The notes below the pieces were generated by a model. That model had not been told where the DNA came from. It did no database searches and saw nothing but the letters and a program-made list of their open reading frames with translations. The position numbers and the translations under genes are program-made. Of a stretch of 25,439 nt of DNA, positions 21,647 to 25,439 are shown in pieces; the first letter of the stretch is position 1, and each line of letters starts with the position of its first letter. Source of the DNA: Microcystis sp. T1-4 (GTDB taxonomy: Bacteria > Cyanobacteriota > Cyanobacteriia > Cyanobacteriales > Microcystaceae); contig NZ_CAIP01000222.1 of NCBI RefSeq assembly GCF_000297435.1, forward strand, positions 1 to 25,439. The letters run 5' to 3'.

Positions 21647-23383
21647 AATCCTCTGAAAACAATCGGCAATTTCCTGGGGAGTTAAAAGAGAATTAGGATA
21701 ACCGGAAAGTTGTCCTAATTTTTGTGCCAATAAAACTGCTTGGGGTGGAGTTAGATAGGTTTTGGCTAAGAGATCGGTTTGATGATAAGCTTGCCGGATT
21801 GGGGCATCTAAAAGGATAGTTCCTTGGCCCATGATAATTACTCTTTCGGCGTATTCTGGCATTAAATAGAGGTGATGGGTGATCACAATCACCGTTTTGC
21901 CCATCTGGTGTAATTGACGACTGACCTCTAAAATTGCCTTAGCCCCTTGGTAATCTTGGCCGGTGGTGGGTTCATCGAAAACAACTATACGCGGTTCCAT
22001 GGCTAAAATTGCCGCAATCACTACCCGCGCTCGATCGCCTTTCGGCAAGGAGAGAGGATGATAGGAGCGATATTCTAGCAATCCCATGGCTTCTAGACTT
22101 GCTTCCGTGCGTTGGATAATGATTTCTGGAGAATAACCGAGATTAGTCAGGGCAAATGATACTTCTTTCTCCACAGTGGTGTTAAAAATCTGATTATCGG
22201 GATTTTGGGCTACATAACCGATCGAGCGAGCTAAATCACTGACAGAAAAGCTACCGGTCGAACGTCCGTCAATCATAACTTGACCAGTGGTTGCCGAGAG
22301 AAGATTGAGAAAATGCTTGACTAAAGTGCTTTTTCCTGCGCCATTTTGACCGATAATCAGCAGATATTCCCCTTCGGCAATATCGAGGGACACATCCCGC
22401 AAAGCGGTAGTACCATCGGGGTAGGTATGGCAGAGATTTTTTACCCTCAGTATGGGGTTTAAGGGGTCAGAAACCGACGATAAGGGAGGGTTTGGTGTTA
22501 TTTGATGATAAAAGGATTTAAGCTCATTTAAACGGGCAAAACCGCGGTCTAGGGTGACAGGAATGGAATCGATCTCGCGTAGCGAGCGCGTTGCGACCGC
22601 CCCGATTTTTTGATTGATCAAGGCAAAAGTAGTGGCCACTTGCGGGGGACGCAGGGCATTTTCCTGTAAAAGTTGTACTTGGGAGTAGATATCTGCCGGG
22701 GTTCCCATGGCTTCGATCGCACCTTCCCTTAATAGTACAAGGCGATCGGCATATTCGGCCATTTCCTCGGCTGCGTGGGAGACCATCACAATAGTGACAC
22801 CGAGATGGCGATTTAACTCCTTAATGGTGGCGAAAACTTCCTGGGATCCCACCGGATCCAGTTGGGAGGTGGGTTCATCGAGAATTAACAAAGCGGGCTG
22901 AACTGCAAGGGCAGCGGCGATCGCTAATCGTTGTTTTTGTCCTCCCGATAGTTCCCCCGGCGATTTTTTTTCCATTCCCTCTAACCGGACTGCCGCTAAA
23001 ACTTTGGGAATGCGCGCTTTAATTTCCTCTCGCGGTAGCCGTAAATTTTCTAAGGTAAAAGCGATTTCATTTTCTATCGAAGTGGCTAAAAGTTGCGTTT
23101 CGGGATCTTCAAATACTGCCCCCACATAGCGGGCCAAGGTGCTAACGGGATGGGTTAAAGTATCTAAACCGGCTACTGTTGCATAACCAAAAAAACGCCC
23201 TCCGTAGAATTGGGGGACAATACCGTTAAGAGTTAAACAGAGAGTAGTTTTTCCTGCACCTGTGGGCCCGATAATACCTAAAAATTCTCCTCGATGAATT
23301 GCTAAAGAGATATTTTTAAGCACTAGATTGGAGGATTCGGGATAAATATAGGAAACTTTCTCTAATTGGGCGATGATTTCCAT
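21644..23383 (-). CDS. Energy-coupling-factor-type ABC transporter ATPase (two fused nucleotide-binding domains)
   Basis: A 579-residue protein with two ABC ATPase domains, as in YkoD/EcfA-like or CbiO-type systems for vitamins or metals. Domain 1 (residues 1-245): Walker A GPTGAGKTT (39-47), Q-loop FEDPETQL, signature LSGGQKQRL (145-153), Walker B LLILDE, switch His203. Domain 2 (310-579): Walker A GQNGAGKST (345-353), Q-loop AQNPDNQ, Walker B IVVFDE, His503, but the signature is degenerate: LSLPKGDRARV (444-454). The FEDPxTQ and NPDNQ Q-loops are typical of ECF ATPases. No membrane subunit (EcfT or S component) is adjacent, so the substrate is unknown. A palindrome-rich bit of DNA encodes residues about 264-272 in the linker. 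Confidence 0.9.
   Translation of the reverse strand: MEIIAQLEKVSYIYPESSNLVLKNISLAIHRGEFLGIIGPTGAGKTTLCLTLNGIVPQFYGGRFFGYATVAGLDTLTHPVSTLARYVGAVFEDPETQLLATSIENEIAFTLENLRLPREEIKARIPKVLAAVRLEGMEKKSPGELSGGQKQRLAIAAALAVQPALLILDEPTSQLDPVGSQEVFATIKELNRHLGVTIVMVSHAAEEMAEYADRLVLLREGAIEAMGTPADIYSQVQLLQENALRPPQVATTFALINQKIGAVATRSLREIDSIPVTLDRGFARLNELKSFYHQITPNPPLSSVSDPLNPILRVKNLCHTYPDGTTALRDVSLDIAEGEYLLIIGQNGAGKSTLVKHFLNLLSATTGQVMIDGRSTGSFSVSDLARSIGYVAQNPDNQIFNTTVEKEVSFALTNLGYSPEIIIQRTEASLEAMGLLEYRSYHPLSLPKGDRARVVIAAILAMEPRIVVFDEPTTGQDYQGAKAILEVSRQLHQMGKTVIVITHHLYLMPEYAERVIIMGQGTILLDAPIRQAYHQTDLLAKTYLTPPQAVLLAQKLGQLSGYPNSLLTPQEIADCFQRI
22573..22600. repeat. Small GC-rich palindromic insertion inside the ABC gene
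   Basis: CTCGCGTAGCGAG is a palindrome-like hairpin, followed by CGCGTTGCGA; the composition resembles short cyanobacterial repeats of the CGCTACGCG kind. It lies in frame in the variable linker between the two ATPase domains, so a short mobile repeat may have been tolerated there. Confidence 0.4.
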
Positions 23384-23532
23384 TATCGGTGGGGAATAGA
23401 AGACGGGAGTGGGGTAGATGGGGAGATATTTTTCAGGGAAATGCGAGTTAGGGACGCTTCTATTTTCCGCTATTTCGATCGATGAACTCGATTATCACAC
23501 AGGTGGCCTACTACTCTGTGATTTATCCCGCA

Positions 23533-23538
23533 ATTATA
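23533..23538 (-). promoter_or_regulatory. Extended -10 promoter candidate for the ABC gene
   Basis: On the minus strand TGGTATAAT is a full TATAAT preceded by TG at the extended -10 position. The -35 region is poor. It lies between aroA and the ABC gene, so it would give the latter its own transcript with a leader of about 140 nt. The remaining gap sequence (23384-23532) shows no gene. Confidence 0.45.
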
Positions 23539-23578
23539 CCAGTTACCCCTCGCCCGTTCGCAGAAAAACTTAATATTT

Positions 23579-24919
23579 TCACTCTTGACAAATTTGCTTT
23601 AAGGTGCTAAAAAAATCGGGGTAGGAAATGCCGGCCGCTTCAGCGCGATGGATAGTGGTGGGTTGACGGGAATTGAGGGCAGCGATCGCTAGACTCATAG
23701 CAATGCGATGATCGGTAAAACTGTCCACTTCCGTGCCGAATAGGCCCGTACCGCCGGTAATCTCTAAACCATCGGGTAATTCCCTTACTTTTGCCCCTAG
23801 GCGATCGAGTTGGGTGGCCATCACCGTCAGGCGATCGCTTTCCTTCACCCGTAATTCCTCGGCATCCTTGATAATTGTCGTTCCTTGGGCAAAAACCGCC
23901 GCTACTGCCAAAATCGGAATTTCATCGATCAGACGGGGTATAATCTCACCGGCGATCGTGGTTGCCTGTAGTTGACTGGATTTCACCCGCAGATCCGCCA
24001 CCGGTTCCCCCGTCACCACCCGTTGATTTTCGAGGGTGATATCTGCTCCCATTGCCTGTAAAACCTGTAAAACTCCGGTTCTAGTCGGGTTTATTCCCAC
24101 ATTTTCGATTAATAACTCGGAATTAGGCACAATTGCCCCCGCTACCAACCAAAAAGCCGCCGAACTGATATCCCCTGGAACGATCACCGTTTGTCCGGTT
24201 AAAGTGGGATAACCCGTCACCGTGACGCTATTAGTCTCCCCATCCACCTCAATATTTGCCCCAAAAGCGCGCAGCATCCGTTCACTGTGATCGCGAGATA
24301 AAGCGGGTTCCGTGATCGTGGTTTTCCCCTCGGTTAACAGTCCAGCGAGGAGAAGACAGGATTTCACCTGTGCAGAAGCGACGGGAGAATAGTAGTGGAT
24401 CGGTTGCAGAGATTCCCCAGAAACGGCTAAAGGAGCCAAAGAATGGGCTTTTCTGCCCCAAATTTGCGCCCCCATTTCCTTGAGGGGTTTCACCACCCTG
24501 GACATGGGACGCGATCGCAGGGAAGCATCACCGGTGACGACAAAAAAACGGTCCCGATGACCGGCCAATAATCCTAACATTAAGCGGATCGTCGTGCCGG
24601 AATTGCCCGCGTCGAGGATTTCTAAGGGTTCCTGAAGATTGCCTAAACCCCTACCTTTGACGATCACTTTCTCGCTGTTGAGTTGGGAAATTTCCACACC
24701 CATGGCACGAAAACAACTAGCGGTACTGCGGGGATCTTCGCCCAATAATAACCCATGAATAACGGTTTCTCCTTCGGCGATCGCTCCTAACATCAGGGAA
24801 CGATGGGATATAGATTTATCGCCTGGGATGGTGATTTTTCCCCGTAATCCCGTGATTTTACCCGGATCGATGACTAAATCTTGATGGGATTGAAGGGGGT
24901 TAAGGGTGACAATAGACAT
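23579..24919 (-). CDS. aroA: 3-phosphoshikimate 1-carboxyvinyltransferase (EPSP synthase, class II motifs)
   Basis: Joins shikimate-3-phosphate and phosphoenolpyruvate in the shikimate pathway. The 446-residue protein has all four class II motifs: GDKS (33-36), SAQVK (182-186), RDHSE (209-213) and NPTR (277-280); also RPMSRVVKPLKEMGA and, near the end, KESDR and DHRIAMS. Class II members are often less sensitive to glyphosate, but the residue matching CP4 Ala100 is Gly108 here (AGNSGTT), as in sensitive enzymes, so tolerance cannot be assumed. ATG 24919 gives a normal start with about 20 residues before the conserved core. It is the gene upstream of the ABC ATPase on the same strand, 195 bp apart, probably separately transcribed. 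Confidence 0.95.
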   Translation of the reverse strand: MSIVTLNPLQSHQDLVIDPGKITGLRGKITIPGDKSISHRSLMLGAIAEGETVIHGLLLGEDPRSTASCFRAMGVEISQLNSEKVIVKGRGLGNLQEPLEILDAGNSGTTIRLMLGLLAGHRDRFFVVTGDASLRSRPMSRVVKPLKEMGAQIWGRKAHSLAPLAVSGESLQPIHYYSPVASAQVKSCLLLAGLLTEGKTTITEPALSRDHSERMLRAFGANIEVDGETNSVTVTGYPTLTGQTVIVPGDISSAAFWLVAGAIVPNSELLIENVGINPTRTGVLQVLQAMGADITLENQRVVTGEPVADLRVKSSQLQATTIAGEIIPRLIDEIPILAVAAVFAQGTTIIKDAEELRVKESDRLTVMATQLDRLGAKVRELPDGLEITGGTGLFGTEVDSFTDHRIAMSLAIAALNSRQPTTIHRAEAAGISYPDFFSTLKQICQE

Positions 24920-25043
24920 GATCGTTAGGCAGATGAAGACAAGCTCGATCTATTTTCCCTCTTTACCTCGCCCTTTCCTTGTCAAGTTATGTAAAGAATA
25001 TTAAGCTAGAGTGACAGTTGATTTTCCCAGTGTGACAGGAACA

Positions 25044-25439
25044 AGTGAATGGAACGAACCACAGAGACACAAAGGACACAGAGATCGATCGCTCCCGTAT
25101 TAGGTTAAACTTATCACACAAATAATAAGAGAGCCGCCGATTTTCCCCTAACCCTAGGATTTTTTACTAAAATGACTGCTATGATCATTTCAGATAAGTC
25201 TGATACAATCTAGACCAGTTAAACCCTTATGAACTCTGGCCTTGATATTCGGCTCTCTTGGATTTGGTGGGTAAAATGTATTCTAAGATACAGTCCTGCT
25301 GGCGCGGGAGTGAAAGGAACCACTCCAGACACAGAGGACACAAAGATCGATCCTATGTAAGTTAAACTTATCACACATAACCTAGAAGAGCCGATATTCT
25401 CAATCTTAGTTGAAATGATTATGACTGATAACTGATAAC
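25044..25439. repeat. Diverged duplicated intergenic element with inverted sub-repeat
   Basis: The 520-bp non-coding right end holds two similar copies, about 25044-25190 and 25309-25430. Shared text includes AGTGAA.GGAAC, ACACA.AGGACACA.AGATCGATC, GTTAAACTTATCACACA.A, AGAGCCG and AAATGA.T..TATGA. Within it AAGAGAGCCG (25127-25136) is the exact reverse complement of CGGCTCTCTT (25250-25259), 113 bp apart, and a third AGAAGAGCCG occurs at 25384-25393. The window ends in ACTGATAACTGATAAC, the start of another heptamer array. TGATACAAT at 25201-25209 could be a -10 box. I see no reading frame of note; 24920-25043 has nothing recognisable apart from a TTGACA on the minus strand (24980-24985). Confidence 0.6.

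Overview
The window looks like part of a unicellular cyanobacterial chromosome. Microcystis or a close relative is my best guess, from general recognition and not from a search. Supporting signs are repeated HIP1 octamers (GCGATCGC, for example in comB, folC, the alpha/beta-hydrolase-like gene, the ABC gene and aroA), many intergenic arrays of 7-8 bp tandem units of the kind called STRR in cyanobacteria, and typical cyanobacterial gene families: XisH/XisI, a DnaK3-type Hsp70 next to a type II DnaJ, DUF29, pentapeptide-repeat protein and adjacent purL-purF.

Layout. 1-1475: palindrome-rich DNA, then a xisH-xisI pair (minus strand) and a G/C-run element. 1476-3532: comB and folC (plus). 3506-9735: a minus-strand series of DUF3352 membrane-anchored protein, pyrD, dnaJ and dnaK3. 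9736-13124: the most repeat-laden part, holding an RluA-type pseudouridine synthase, a possible structured RNA, an alpha/beta-hydrolase-like protein and an OmpR-type response regulator, each touching tandem-repeat arrays. 13125-13922: a glutathione S-transferase-like gene (minus). 14285-16525: an unrecognised protein made of three copies of one helical module, followed closely by a pentapeptide-repeat protein. 16538-17462: a graveyard with a deleted TnpB (IS200/IS605) remnant and a DUF29 gene broken by two frameshifts. 17611-21635: purL and purF separated by 8-bp telomere-like repeats. 21644-24919: a two-domain ECF-type ABC ATPase and aroA (minus). 24920-25439: a non-coding stretch with a diverged duplicated element.

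Most genes are housekeeping: purine synthesis (PurL, PurF), pyrimidine synthesis (PyrD), folate (FolC), shikimate pathway (AroA), protein folding (DnaK3/DnaJ) and RNA modification. The unexplained parts are the repeat arrays, which have a fixed internal polarity and stop or start within a few bases of coding ends; the three-module protein; the RluA-type enzyme with Gly where Asp normally catalyses; the hairpin-containing intergenic region near 11230-11390; and the repeated element at the right edge. I saw no rRNA or tRNA gene, no CRISPR array and no obvious defence island other than the XisH/XisI pair, whose role outside heterocyst formers is unknown.
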